Part shown: positions 53,316 to 60,596 of the stretch, piece by piece
Numbering within the stretch: position 1 is the first letter of the stretch
Layout of the letters: every line of letters begins with the position of its first letter
Assembly: GCA_026992075.1 (NCBI GenBank)
Contig: JALXAM010000026.1
Span: forward strand, 1-64,000
Direction: 5' to 3'
DNA length: 64,000 bases
Origin: Sedimenticola sp.
Lineage (GTDB): Bacteria > Pseudomonadota > Gammaproteobacteria > Chromatiales > Chromatiaceae
Translations under genes and position numbers: made by a program
The notes under the pieces: model-generated
What the model saw: only the letters and a program-made list of their open reading frames with translations
What the model was told of the DNA's origin: nothing
The model's database searches: none

Positions 53316-53797
53316 CGGCGGTCACTCCCCAGGCACTGGCCCGCTGGCCACTCCTGGAGGAGCTGGAGGCGGCGCAGCTCGAGGTGGTGGCGCAGTGCGC
53401 CCGTTACGAGAGGCAGGCCAAAGGGCGGCTGCTGCTTCACCAGGGCGCGCCGGCGGACGCGCTCCACCTGCTCTGCTCGGGCAGCGCCTCCCTGGAGCTG
53501 GAGGTTCCGGGGCGTGAGCCGCTGGTGTTGCAGACCCTGGGACCGGGCGAACTGGTGGGCGCCTCCTGGCTGCTGTCGGACCGGGTGCAGTTCGACGTGC
53601 GCGCCCGCACCGACCTCGAAACCATCCGCTTCGACACCGCCTGCCTGCTGCAGCGGTTCGAGGCCGATCCCGCGCTGGGCTACGCCTTCTGCCGCCGCTT
53701 CATGGCGGTGGTGGTGGAGCGGCTGCAGGCGGCGCGGCTACAACTGATGGATCTCTATGGCCATCCCGCCACTCTCGACGAGGTGTGCTGCCAGTGA
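53312..53797 (+). CDS. Cyclic-nucleotide-binding-domain protein without DNA-binding domain, inside the hydrogenase operon
   Basis: A 161-residue protein matching only the beta-roll sensor domain of Crp/Fnr proteins ([38 protein letters not shown]). It ends after the dimer helix ([22 protein letters not shown]). There is no C-terminal helix-turn-helix, so it is unlikely to be a transcription factor. It overlaps hydB (ATGA) and hydG (GTGA), so it is made in step with the enzyme and may act as a regulatory subunit. The canonical phosphate-binding Arg-Ser pair of cAMP sites is not evident, so the ligand may differ. A C-terminal CCQ could coordinate metal. Confidence 0.8.
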   Translation: MTAVTPQALARWPLLEELEAAQLEVVAQCARYERQAKGRLLLHQGAPADALHLLCSGSASLELEVPGREPLVLQTLGPGELVGASWLLSDRVQFDVRARTDLETIRFDTACLLQRFEADPALGYAFCRRFMAVVVERLQAARLQLMDLYGHPATLDEVCCQ

Positions 53798-54618
53798 CCG
53801 GCCGGCCCGACCCCATGGTTCCGAGCGTGCTGCGGATCGCCCGGCGCATCGAGGAGATGGAGGGGGTGGTGAGCCTGGAGCTGGAGGCGCCCGGCGGCTT
53901 CTCCTTCCAGCCGGGGCAGTTCAACATGCTCTACGCCTTCGGCGTGGGGGAGGTGCCCATCAGCATCAGCGGGGATCCGGCGCGCACGGACCGGCTGCGC
54001 CACACGGTGCGCGCCGTGGGCCAGGTGAGCCACGCCCTCACCCGCCTCCGGCCCGGCATGGAGCTGGGGGTGCGCGGCCCCCTCGGTCGCGGCTGGCCGC
54101 TGGAGGAGGTGGCGGGGGGCGACCTGGTGCTGGCCGCCGGCGGGCTGGGCCTGGCGCCGCTGCGTCCGGTGGCGGAGCTGGCCGTGGCCGATCCGCGCCG
54201 TTTCCGGCGGGTGGTGCTCTACTATGGCACACGCAATCCGGCCACGGTGCTCTGGCGGCAGGAGATGGAGCGCTGGCGCCGGGCCGGCATCCGGGTGCAT
54301 GTCACCGTGGACAGCGCCACGCCCGGCTGGCAGGGGGAGGTGGGGGTGGTGACCCGGCTGATGCAGCCAGGCCATTTCGAGCCGGCGGTCGCCACCGCGC
54401 TGCTCTGCGGCCCCGAGGTGATGATGCGCTTCAGCGCCCAGACCCTCCACGGCTTGGGCATCCCGGCCGAGCGCATCCATCTCTCCATGGAGCGCAACAT
54501 GAACTGCGGCGTGGGGCTGTGCGGCCACTGCCAGTTCGGCCCCCGGCTGGTGTGCCGGGACGGGCCGGTCTTTCCCCTGCCGGAAGTGGAGTCGCTGATG
54601 CAGGTGAGGGGGCTGTAA
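53794..54618 (+). CDS. hydG: Group 3b NiFe-hydrogenase gamma subunit, FAD/NAD(P)-binding
   Basis: About 274 residues of the ferredoxin-NADP reductase type. FAD segment FQPGQFNMLYAFGVGEVPIS, NAD(P) segment VLAAGGLGLAPLRPV, then LLCGPEVMMRF. A C-terminal 2Fe-2S motif reads C-x4-C-x2-C-x7-C (NCGVGLCGHCQ onward). It exchanges electrons between NAD(P)H and the hydrogenase. The GTG start at 53794 overlaps the previous gene; GTG 53785 or ATG 53815 are alternatives. Confidence 0.92.
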   Translation: MTGRPDPMVPSVLRIARRIEEMEGVVSLELEAPGGFSFQPGQFNMLYAFGVGEVPISISGDPARTDRLRHTVRAVGQVSHALTRLRPGMELGVRGPLGRGWPLEEVAGGDLVLAAGGLGLAPLRPVAELAVADPRRFRRVVLYYGTRNPATVLWRQEMERWRRAGIRVHVTVDSATPGWQGEVGVVTRLMQPGHFEPAVATALLCGPEVMMRFSAQTLHGLGIPAERIHLSMERNMNCGVGLCGHCQFGPRLVCRDGPVFPLPEVESLMQVRGL

Positions 54619-54647
54619 TGGCCGCAAAGCCTGGTGTAAAGCAGATG

Positions 54648-54729
54648 GTAGGTTGGGCAAAGGCGCGCAGCGCCGTTCCCGACATCCCTCGGCCGTTTCG
54701 TTGGGCACGCTTCGCTTTGCCCAACCTAC
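54648..54729. repeat. Family A repeat inside the hydrogenase operon
   Basis: A complete inverted-orientation copy, GTAGGTTGGGCAAAGGCGCG to GCTTTGCCCAACCTAC, between hydG and hydD. Gene spacing elsewhere in the operon is overlapping, so this is the main interruption and could modulate subunit levels. Confidence 0.85.
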
Positions 54730-54766
54730 GGTTGCCGGAGTGGCTGGTGGAGGTCAGGGGGCTTCG

Positions 54767-55606
54767 ATGAACAGACCCCGGTTGGCCATCTGGAAGTTCT
54801 CCTCCTGCGACGGCTGCCAGCTCATGCTGCTGGACCTGGAGGAGGAGCTGCTGGCGCTGGCCGAGCGGGTGGGGATCGCCCGTTTCCTGGAGGCGAGCCG
54901 GCGGGTGGCGCCGGGGCCCTACGACATCTCGCTGGTGGAGGGGGCGGTTTCCACGCCGGAGCAGGCGGCGCAGGTGGAGCGGATCCGGGCGGAGTCGAAG
55001 GTGCTGGTGGCCATCGGCGCCTGCGCCACCGCCGGCGGCATCCAGGGGGTGCGCAATTTTCTCGACTTCGACCAGGTGGCCGGTTACGTCTACCCGCAGC
55101 CGGAGGTCATCGATTCCCTGGCCCGGGCCACGCCGGTGAGCGAACACGTGGAGGTGGACTACGAGCTCCACGGCTGTCCCATCGAGAAGGGCCAGCTCAT
55201 GGAGCTGGTCTCGGCGCTGCTGGCCGGGCGCCGCCCCGATCTTCCCGCCTACGCCCAGTGCCAGGAGTGCAAGGCGGCCGGCACCCCCTGCGTCATGGTG
55301 AGCCGGAGCGAGCCCTGCCTGGGGCCGGTGACCCGCGCCGGCTGCGGCAACCGCTGCCCCTCGGTGGGGCGGGGCTGCTACGGCTGCTTCGGCCCGGCGG
55401 AGGAGGCCAACCCGGCGGCGCTGAACCAACAGCTCTCGGCCCTGGGAATGAGCGAGGCGGAGATCGGCCGCTGGTACCGGCTCTACAACGCCTGGGTGGA
55501 GCCCTTCCGCAAGCAGGGAGGTGTCGGGCTTAAGCCCGACCTACCGCGCGATCCTGTAGGTCGGGCTTCAGCCCGACAACAAACCGCTTCGAAAAGCCAT
55601 GAGTGA
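54767..55606 (+). CDS. hydD: Group 3b NiFe-hydrogenase small (delta) subunit with repeat-derived C-terminal tail
   Basis: A 279-residue small subunit that carries electrons from the active site through 4Fe-4S clusters. It has [17 protein letters not shown] (proximal cluster), [21 protein letters not shown] and C-rich [18 protein letters not shown]. The authentic protein appears to end near residue 252 ([10 protein letters not shown]). Residues about 253-271 are encoded by a family C intergenic repeat, and QTASKSHE follows. The stop codon overlaps the hydA start by 8 bp. The start at 54767 follows GAGG and agrees with the family. Confidence 0.9.
   Translation: MNRPRLAIWKFSSCDGCQLMLLDLEEELLALAERVGIARFLEASRRVAPGPYDISLVEGAVSTPEQAAQVERIRAESKVLVAIGACATAGGIQGVRNFLDFDQVAGYVYPQPEVIDSLARATPVSEHVEVDYELHGCPIEKGQLMELVSALLAGRRPDLPAYAQCQECKAAGTPCVMVSRSEPCLGPVTRAGCGNRCPSVGRGCYGCFGPAEEANPAALNQQLSALGMSEAEIGRWYRLYNAWVEPFRKQGGVGLKPDLPRDPVGRASARQQTASKSHE
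55523..55577. repeat. Family C repeat inside the hydD reading frame
   Basis: Two hairpins (GTCGGGCTTAAGCCCGACC and GTAGGTCGGGCTTCAGCCC) that can also pair with each other, with 11 bp between. The same element is otherwise intergenic. Its 55 bp are read in frame, adding about 18 residues ([18 protein letters not shown]). Confidence 0.9.
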
Positions 55607-56894
55607 CACCCGCATCATCGAGGTGGGACAGCTGGCCCGCGTGGAGGGCGAGGGCGCGCTCCACGTGCGGCTGGAGGGCGACCGCGTGGCGGAGCTGGCG
55701 TTTCGCATCTACGAGGCGCCGCGCTTCTTCGAGGCGCTGCTGCGGGGGCGCGACTACCGCGAGGCGCCGGACATCACCGCGCGCATCTGCGGCATCTGCC
55801 CGGTGGCCTATCTGCTCGGCGCCGGCCAAGCCATGGAGGCGCTGCTGGGGCTGGAGATCACGCCGGAGATCCGCGCTCTGCGGCGGCTCATCTACTGCGG
55901 CGAGTGGATCCAGAGCCACCTGCTCCACGTCTTCTTTCTCCACGCGCCCGACTTCCTGGGCTACGACGACGCCATCGCCATGGCCGCCGACCACCCGCAA
56001 CTGGTGCGCGACGCCATGGCGCTCAAGGCCACCGGCAACCGGCTGCTGGAGGCGGTCGGCGGGCGCGCGGTGCACCCGGTGAACCTGCGGGTGGGGGGCT
56101 TCCACCGGGCGCCCGACGCCGAGGCCCTGGCGGCGCTGCGGCCGGAGCTGGAGCGGGGGGTGGAAAAGGCGCGGGAGCTGGCCCTGGCGGTGGCCGGGTT
56201 CGAGTTTCCCGAGGTGACCCAGGCGTACCTCTGCGTCTCCCTGCACCACCCGGAGGAGTACGCCATCACCGAGGGCAGGATCGTCTCCAGCGAGGGGCTG
56301 GAGATCGAGGTGGCGGCGTTCGAGGATCACTTCGAGGAGTACCAGGTGGCGCGCTCCAATGCCCTGCACGCCCGCCTGGTGGGCAGCGATCGTCCCTACC
56401 TGGTGGGGCCGGTGGCGCGCTACAACAACAACTTCGCCCAGCTCTCCGAAGAGGCGAGGCGGCTGGCGCGCGAGTGCGGCCTGGGCGAGCGGGTGGACAA
56501 CCCCTTCCGCTCCATCCAGGTGCGCATGGTGGAGGTGTTCTACGCCTTCGAGGAGGCGCTGCGGCTGGTGGAGGCCTACCGGCCGCCGGCGCCGGCGGCG
56601 GTGGAGGGCGCGCCGGTGGCGGGGCGCGGCTGTGGCTGCACCGAGGCGCCGCGTGGCATCTGCTACCACCGCTACGACGTGGACCGGGAGGGGCTCATCC
56701 GCGAGGCCCGCATCATGCCGCCCACCAGCCAGAACCAGCGGCAGATGGAGGCCGACCTGAAGCGGGTGGTGGAGAGCAACCTCTCGTTGAGCGACGAGGC
56801 GCTCCAGTGGCGCTGCGAGCAGGCGATCCGCAACTTCGACCCCTGCATCTCCTGCGCCACCCATTTCCTGAAGCTCATGGTGGAGCGTGGCTGA
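55599..56894 (+). CDS. hydA: Group 3b NiFe-hydrogenase large (alpha) subunit
   Basis: A 431-residue catalytic subunit. Four Ni-ligating Cys are present: L1 RICGIC (Cys64, Cys67) and L2 DPCISC (Cys416, Cys419). The residue after L2 is CATH, and the following FLKLMVERG is a short C-terminal extension, expected to be cut after His422 by the protease encoded at 57101. Group 3b enzymes are cytoplasmic and bidirectional, using NADP(H). The hypB/hypA-type maturation genes are not in the window. Confidence 0.94.
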   Translation: MSDTRIIEVGQLARVEGEGALHVRLEGDRVAELAFRIYEAPRFFEALLRGRDYREAPDITARICGICPVAYLLGAGQAMEALLGLEITPEIRALRRLIYCGEWIQSHLLHVFFLHAPDFLGYDDAIAMAADHPQLVRDAMALKATGNRLLEAVGGRAVHPVNLRVGGFHRAPDAEALAALRPELERGVEKARELALAVAGFEFPEVTQAYLCVSLHHPEEYAITEGRIVSSEGLEIEVAAFEDHFEEYQVARSNALHARLVGSDRPYLVGPVARYNNNFAQLSEEARRLARECGLGERVDNPFRSIQVRMVEVFYAFEEALRLVEAYRPPAPAAVEGAPVAGRGCGCTEAPRGICYHRYDVDREGLIREARIMPPTSQNQRQMEADLKRVVESNLSLSDEALQWRCEQAIRNFDPCISCATHFLKLMVERG

Positions 56895-56922
56895 CTTTCG
56901 TGAATCAAGGCTGGCCGATCTT

Positions 56923-57090
56923 TGTAGGTCGGACTTCAGTCCGACAACGCGCCCCTCGGATGTCGGGCTGAAGCCCGACCTACGAGTCGGTGCTCCTTGG
57001 GGTGAGGGCAGTAGGAGCGGCGTCCCCGCCGCGAACCTGTCGATAACGAAGGCCGATTCCGTTGTTCGGCGCGGGAACGCGCCTCCTACA
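56923..57090. repeat. Family C pair followed by family B pair
   Basis: 56923-56983: GTAGGTCGGACTTCAGTCCGAC and GTCGGGCTGAAGCCCGACC hairpins. 57010-57090: facing family B arms (GTAGGAGCGGCGTCC and GCGCCTCCTAC). They fill the space between hydA and its protease gene, and provide no other gene. Confidence 0.85.
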
Positions 57091-57100
57091 AAAAGTGCAA

Positions 57101-57616
57101 ATGATGCAAGGGTGTCTTGGAATTGAAGAAAACTGTCCGCAAACCCTGATCCTCGGTATCGGCGACCCCCAGCGGGGCGACGATGGCGTGGGTCATGCGG
57201 TGATCCGGCGGCTGGAAACGCAGAGCCCGAAAGGGGTTGAGCTTCAGAGGCACTGGGGGGAGGGCACGGCGTTGATGGCGGCCTGGAAGGGGTGGGAGCG
57301 GGTGATCCTGGTGGATGCCATGGTCTCTTCCGGCACGCCCGGCAGCCTGCGCTGGTTCGAAGGGGAGGCGCTGCCGCCGCCGGGCCTCTTTCCCTATTCC
57401 ACCCACCGCTTCGGGGTGGCCGAGGCGCTGCGCATGGCGGCGGTGCTGGGGGAGCTGCCCGGGAGTTGGGCGCTGCTCGGCATCGAGGGGGAGAGCTTTC
57501 AGGCGGGCAACGGGCTGAGCCCGGCGGTGGCGGCAGCGGTGGAGCGGGCCTGCGTGGAGATCCTTGCGCGGATCAGCACTGTTCCCAGGGCAGCCCCTCG
57601 AAGCGCCAGCCGTTGA
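57101..57616 (+). CDS. NiFe-hydrogenase maturation protease
   Basis: A 171-residue HyaD/HycI/FrxA-type endopeptidase. It has the family motif GIGDPQRGDDGVG with a Ni-sensing acid residue, a second acidic residue in VDAMVSS (about residue 70) and a His in STHRFG (about 95). It should clip the HydA C-terminus after nickel insertion. ATG 57101 is the preferred start; in-frame sequence upstream derives from a repeat. The 3' end overlaps the convergent rhodanese gene by 44 bp. Confidence 0.88.
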   Translation: MMQGCLGIEENCPQTLILGIGDPQRGDDGVGHAVIRRLETQSPKGVELQRHWGEGTALMAAWKGWERVILVDAMVSSGTPGSLRWFEGEALPPPGLFPYSTHRFGVAEALRMAAVLGELPGSWALLGIEGESFQAGNGLSPAVAAAVERACVEILARISTVPRAAPRSASR

Positions 57617-58007
57617 TGGTGCTGCGCTGGTGGTGTTCGTTGAGGTCCCCTTCGAAGCCCGAATCCACGTGGTAGACATCCCGCAGGCCCGCTTCCAGCA
57701 GCGCCTGGCCCGCTTTCAGTGAGCGCTTGCCGCTGCGGCAGATGAGGATCACGGGGGCGCAACTCACCTCTTCCTCCTCGTCGCAGACCACGCCACCCAA
57801 CAGCAGCTTGCGGATGTCGGTGACGAAATTGGGGTTCACGTCCCAGTCGGGCTCGTCGATCCAGGGGATGTGCACCGCGCCCACCGGGTGGCCGACGAAG
57901 AGAAACTCCATGCTGGAGCGAATGTCCACCAGCACGGCGCGCGGGTCCTCTTCCAGCATCTGATAGGCTTCCCTGGGGGTGAGGTCATGGGGGCGGGGAG
58001 CGTCCAT
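57573..58007 (-). CDS. Single-domain rhodanese (sulfurtransferase)
   Basis: A 144-residue rhodanese-like protein (LVDIRSSMEFLFVGHPVGAVHIPW). Its catalytic Cys is in ILICRSGKRS (about residue 92), so it is probably an active persulfide carrier. It lies convergent to the hydrogenase protease gene, near a putative sulfhydrogenase and a SOR-like gene, a setting that fits sulfane-sulfur handling. No signal peptide; cytoplasmic. Confidence 0.88.
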   Translation of the reverse strand: MDAPRPHDLTPREAYQMLEEDPRAVLVDIRSSMEFLFVGHPVGAVHIPWIDEPDWDVNPNFVTDIRKLLLGGVVCDEEEEVSCAPVILICRSGKRSLKAGQALLEAGLRDVYHVDSGFEGDLNEHHQRSTINGWRFEGLPWEQC

Positions 58008-58061
58008 GGGGGTCGGTTTCCGGTAGTATCCGCAGATTGTTCCAGGATGATAGCACTCTCC

Positions 58062-58967
58062 ATGAAAACCGCTGCCCTGCGCCTTCTGGTTCGCATGCTC
58101 GCCCTGGTGCCATTGCCGCTGTTGCGCGCCTTGGGAGGCGTGGTGGGCTGGCTGCTCTACCGGCTACCCAACCGGGAACGGGAAACGGCGCGGGTCAATC
58201 TGGCTCTCTGCTTTCCCGAGTTGAGCGATGGAGAGCGGGAGGCGCTATTGCGCCGCTCCCTGCGGGAGACCGCCACCACGCTGTTGGAGATGCCGGCGGT
58301 CTGGCATCGTGACAGGCGATATTGGGTGGGCCGCATGGAGCTGGGTTCCGCTCCGGAAGAGCTGAAGTCTTTGCTGGCGAAAGAAAAAGGGGTCATCGTC
58401 GCCATGCCCCACATCGGCAACTTCGAATTGAGCGCACCCTTCTTCGGCCATCTGGGCCTGCCCGCCACCGCCCTCTACCGGCCGCCGCGCAAGGCGGGTC
58501 TCGAGGCTGTCATGCTGGAAGGGCGTTGTCGCCATGGCGACATCCACATGGTACCCACCACACGCAGGGGAATCCATGCGCTCAACGAGGCGCTGAAGCG
58601 CAAGGAGTTCATTGGCATTCTGCCCGACCAGCTGCCCAAGGAGGCGAGGGGAGGCACAGGGGTGTTCGCCCCCTTTTTCGGCAGGCCTGCGTTGACCATG
58701 ACCCTGTTGGGGCGCCTTGCCCGCAAGAGCGGCGCGCCGGTCTATTTCCTGGCTTTCCTGCGCCAGGGTGGTAACGGGCGCTATCGAGTGGTGGGAATGA
58801 AAGGGAGTCCGGTTATCGGCAGCGATGACCTGGAAGCTTCTGCAGCTGCGCTCAACGCTGGGGTGGAGGCGCTGGTCCGGCAGTTTCCCGAGCAGTACCA
58901 GTGGACCTACCGCCGCTTCGAAAAGCAGCCCGACGGCAGCAATCCCTACCGCAATCATCACCAGTGA
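58062..58967 (+). CDS. Lipid A late acyltransferase family protein (LpxL/HtrB-like)
   Basis: A 301-residue membrane-associated acyltransferase. An N-terminal hydrophobic segment precedes the HxxxxE motif HIGNFE (about residue 116), and a conserved PDQLPKEARGG region follows. The family adds secondary laurate or myristate to lipid A. Which acyl chain or position it serves is not clear. Start chosen at MKTAALRLLVRML (58062); ATG 58047 is an in-frame alternative. Confidence 0.85.
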   Translation: MKTAALRLLVRMLALVPLPLLRALGGVVGWLLYRLPNRERETARVNLALCFPELSDGEREALLRRSLRETATTLLEMPAVWHRDRRYWVGRMELGSAPEELKSLLAKEKGVIVAMPHIGNFELSAPFFGHLGLPATALYRPPRKAGLEAVMLEGRCRHGDIHMVPTTRRGIHALNEALKRKEFIGILPDQLPKEARGGTGVFAPFFGRPALTMTLLGRLARKSGAPVYFLAFLRQGGNGRYRVVGMKGSPVIGSDDLEASAAALNAGVEALVRQFPEQYQWTYRRFEKQPDGSNPYRNHHQ

Positions 58968-58974
58968 CGAAAAA

Positions 58975-59004
58975 GGGAGCCACCCAGCGTGGCTCCCTCG
59001 GTTT
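58975..59004 (+). terminator. Rho-independent terminator of the lpxL-like gene
   Basis: Stem GGGAGCCAC/GTGGCTCCC (9 bp, loop CCAGC) at 58975-58997, then CGGTTTT. It lies eight bases after the stop codon, with A-rich sequence upstream. Confidence 0.75.
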
Positions 59005-59075
59005 TGCCGGCACACCTCTATGCCGGAGGAAGGTTCAAATTTTTCAGGCCTCCCGTTTCACCTCCGACAACCCAA

Positions 59076-59531
59076 TCAGGCGGCCTTGCCGTAGGCCTCC
59101 TTGGCTTCGCGTGCCTTGCGCGCCTCTTCCGGGGTGTAGGCGCGGCCCGACCAGAGCATCTCGTAGGCGATCTCCTCGTTACCGTTTTCGCACAGCTCCA
59201 GCACCTTTTTGAACAGGGGCTGGAAGGTTTCGCTGCGGTGCGAGCGCTCGTGGTCCTCGAACGAATTCCAGAAGGTGACGATGAGTGCTTCACGTCCCTT
59301 CAACGGGCTCTCCACCGCTTGGCCGATGGTGCTGCCCTCGTTGGAGATATTGCCGCTGTTCAGCGCCACGAAGCCGCCCACGAAACCGGTGTCGGAATGG
59401 TAGGTCTTCACGTTCTCACACAGGTAGGCGACTCGCTCCTGGAGATCCTCCACGGTATATTCGGGTTTCAGAATGACCCGGTTCACGGTCACCACCCCAT
59501 TCGGGGGGAAGTTTTCGATCAATGCAGACAT
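59076..59531 (-). CDS. Single-domain protein resembling the N-terminal half of sulfur oxygenase reductase
   Basis: A 151-residue soluble protein of probable ferredoxin-like/ABM fold. Its sequence lines up with the first half of sulfur oxygenase reductase (SOR). YLCENVKTYHSDTGFVGG would place Cys38 at the catalytic Cys31, TFWNSFEDHERSHR places His94 and His98 at Fe ligands His86/His90, and EIAYEMLW places Glu124 at Fe ligand Glu114. Distances agree within a few residues (SOR 55, 4, 24; here 56, 4, 26). The numbers for SOR are from memory of the Acidianus enzyme. The C-terminus is a charged helix (residues 133-150). AGGAGAG precedes ATG 59531. Alternatively it is an ordinary ABM monooxygenase. 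It is a single gene near the rhodanese and hydrogenase genes. Confidence 0.6.
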   Translation of the reverse strand: MSALIENFPPNGVVTVNRVILKPEYTVEDLQERVAYLCENVKTYHSDTGFVGGFVALNSGNISNEGSTIGQAVESPLKGREALIVTFWNSFEDHERSHRSETFQPLFKKVLELCENGNEEIAYEMLWSGRAYTPEEARKAREAKEAYGKAA

Positions 59532-59799
59532 GTTCTCTCTCCTCTTGTTTATCCGTACATAGAAATTACTTGTTCTAACCATGAGACCCGGCCCAAGCAG
59601 ATAAGTTCTCGCTAATATTCTTATTTATGGTGAGGGTATTTCGTTCTCACCCGGGAAGGCGGAACGTGACGCGGGTCATGTCTTGCCGCACGGCACGGCA
59701 GAAGAGGAGAGCGGGGGCTAGATTTATAACCGACGGGACTTGCCAGTGTCGTGTTCACGCCCCGATTCGGGCGCCTTGGTGTTCTCCCTCGAGGCAGAG

Positions 59800-59883
59800 A
59801 GCTGGTAAATGCCTGCTGTCCAAGCAACACGGGTGATTGCCACCAGCTGCCGCTGAACCCCGGTCTCCGCCGGGGTGTTTTTT
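59800..59883 (+). ncRNA. Candidate small RNA or 3' end of an untranslated transcript
   Basis: AGCTGGT (59800-59806) can pair with ACCAGCT (59842-59848), enclosing a 35-nt region, and the pairing is followed directly by a canonical terminator. No plus-strand gene lies closer than 58967, and that gene already has its own terminator, so an independent transcript must be ended here. The 5' end is unknown; it may begin near 59737 after TATAAC. It matches no common RNA (6S, tmRNA, SRP, RNase P) that I can recognise. Confidence 0.45.
59858..59883 (+). terminator. Strong Rho-independent terminator with no annotated gene upstream
   Basis: CCCCGG/CCGGGG stem (59858-59863 and 59870-59875, loop TCTCCG), then TGTTTTTT. 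On the minus strand the T-run would be in front, so it works only for plus-strand transcripts. Confidence 0.85.
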
Positions 59884-59897
59884 GACCTCATTCCGAT

Positions 59898-60341
59898 TCA
59901 GCGCAACCAGTCGATGAGATGGTGACTGAGGTCGTCGGCCTCGTCCTCGCAGATGGTGCGGCCACCAATGCTGTTGCCGGAAGTGAAGACGGTGTCGGGA
60001 TCCCCGCTCACCAGCGGGTGCCAGTCCGGCAGCGGTTTCTTCTCCGCCAGCAGGCGGTAGGCGCAGGTGGCCGGCAGCCAGTAGGGGTCTTTCAGCTCGT
60101 CCAGCGTGATGGTGACACAGTCGCTCACCCGCCGGGAGCGGTTGGGGTAGTCGCTGCAGCGGCAGGTGCGGGTGTCCAGCAAGCGGCAGTGGACATTGGT
60201 GAAATAGATTTCCCGCGTCTCTTCGTCCTCCAGGCGATGCAGACAGCATTTGGCGCAGCCATCGCAAAGGGCTTCCCACTCCTCCTCACTCATCTCCGCG
60301 AGGGACTTGTGGCGCCAGAATCCCGGGTCCTCGATGCTCAT
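59898..60341 (-). CDS. ycgN: YcgN family (UPF0260) cysteine-rich protein
   Basis: A 147-residue protein that matches E. coli YcgN. It has multiple Cys in CDGCAKCCLHRLED, VHCRLLDTRTCRCSDYPNR, RVSDC and LPATCAYR, suggesting a zinc or Fe-S site of the YkgJ/UPF0153 type. Its function is unknown. It is the only gene in its transcript direction after the palindromic region at 60454-60588, which holds or precedes its promoter. Confidence 0.9.
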   Translation of the reverse strand: MSIEDPGFWRHKSLAEMSEEEWEALCDGCAKCCLHRLEDEETREIYFTNVHCRLLDTRTCRCSDYPNRSRRVSDCVTITLDELKDPYWLPATCAYRLLAEKKPLPDWHPLVSGDPDTVFTSGNSIGGRTICEDEADDLSHHLIDWLR

Positions 60342-60453
60342 GGGGCCATTCTATCCGCTCCTGGGGACGGAAGGTTATGCACAACGGTCCTGGCAGGTCG
60401 AAAATTGACTGGGGTTAGCTGAATCCCTGAAGGTCTGATCTGAAGAAATGAGC

Positions 60454-60588
60454 ATAACATATTGTTATTGTGTGAAAACTTTGTGGTTGACCAAAATTTG
60501 GTCAATTTGAGTGAAATGCCGACAGAACGGCATTTTGTCCGCGTTTGCGCATCTTACCCACAAAGTTTTCCACAGGAAGTGTGGAAAA
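60454..60588. other. Cluster of five palindromes in an AT-rich island
   Basis: Within 135 bp are five palindromic elements. They are ATAACA-TAT-TGTTAT (60454-60468), an outer 12-bp pair AAAACTTTGTGG/CCACAAAGTTTT (60475-60486 and 60558-60569), a perfect 19-mer TTGACCAAAATTTGGTCAA (60487-60505), AAATGCCG/CGGCATTT (60514-60535), and TTTTCCACA/TGTGGAAAA (60566-60588). Both halves of the last match the relaxed DnaA box TTWTNCACA and face each other. GC is far below the flanks. It lies between yqcC and ycgN. It may be an operator complex, a DnaA-binding site or a replication-type element. Confidence 0.6.
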
Positions 60589-60596
60589 AAGTGAAC

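Larger units (their letters stand above)
59532..59897. other. 366-bp region without a credible protein gene
   Basis: It carries the AT-rich promoter region of the SOR-like gene (59532-59640, with TTATTTATGG and related runs). It also holds a possible -10 TATAAC (59725-59730) on the plus strand, a structured segment from 59800, and a strong terminator at 59858-59883. Two short open frames on opposite strands (59627-59836 and 59621-59830) have no sensible composition. Confidence 0.5.

Noticed and set aside
57010-57100. N-terminal extension of the hydrogenase protease from TTG 57062
   Set aside because: The added residues come from a family B repeat, and the family N-terminus begins shortly after ATG 57101.
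60454-60468. Possible dif site (ATAACA-TAT-TGTTAT) near xerD
   Set aside because: The XerC and XerD arms do not match the dif consensus and the central spacing is 7 rather than 6 bp. Proximity to xerD is not meaningful for dif.
60566-60588. Chromosome origin (oriC)
   Set aside because: Only two or three DnaA-box-like sequences, and no dnaA, dnaN, gidA or rpmH in the vicinity.
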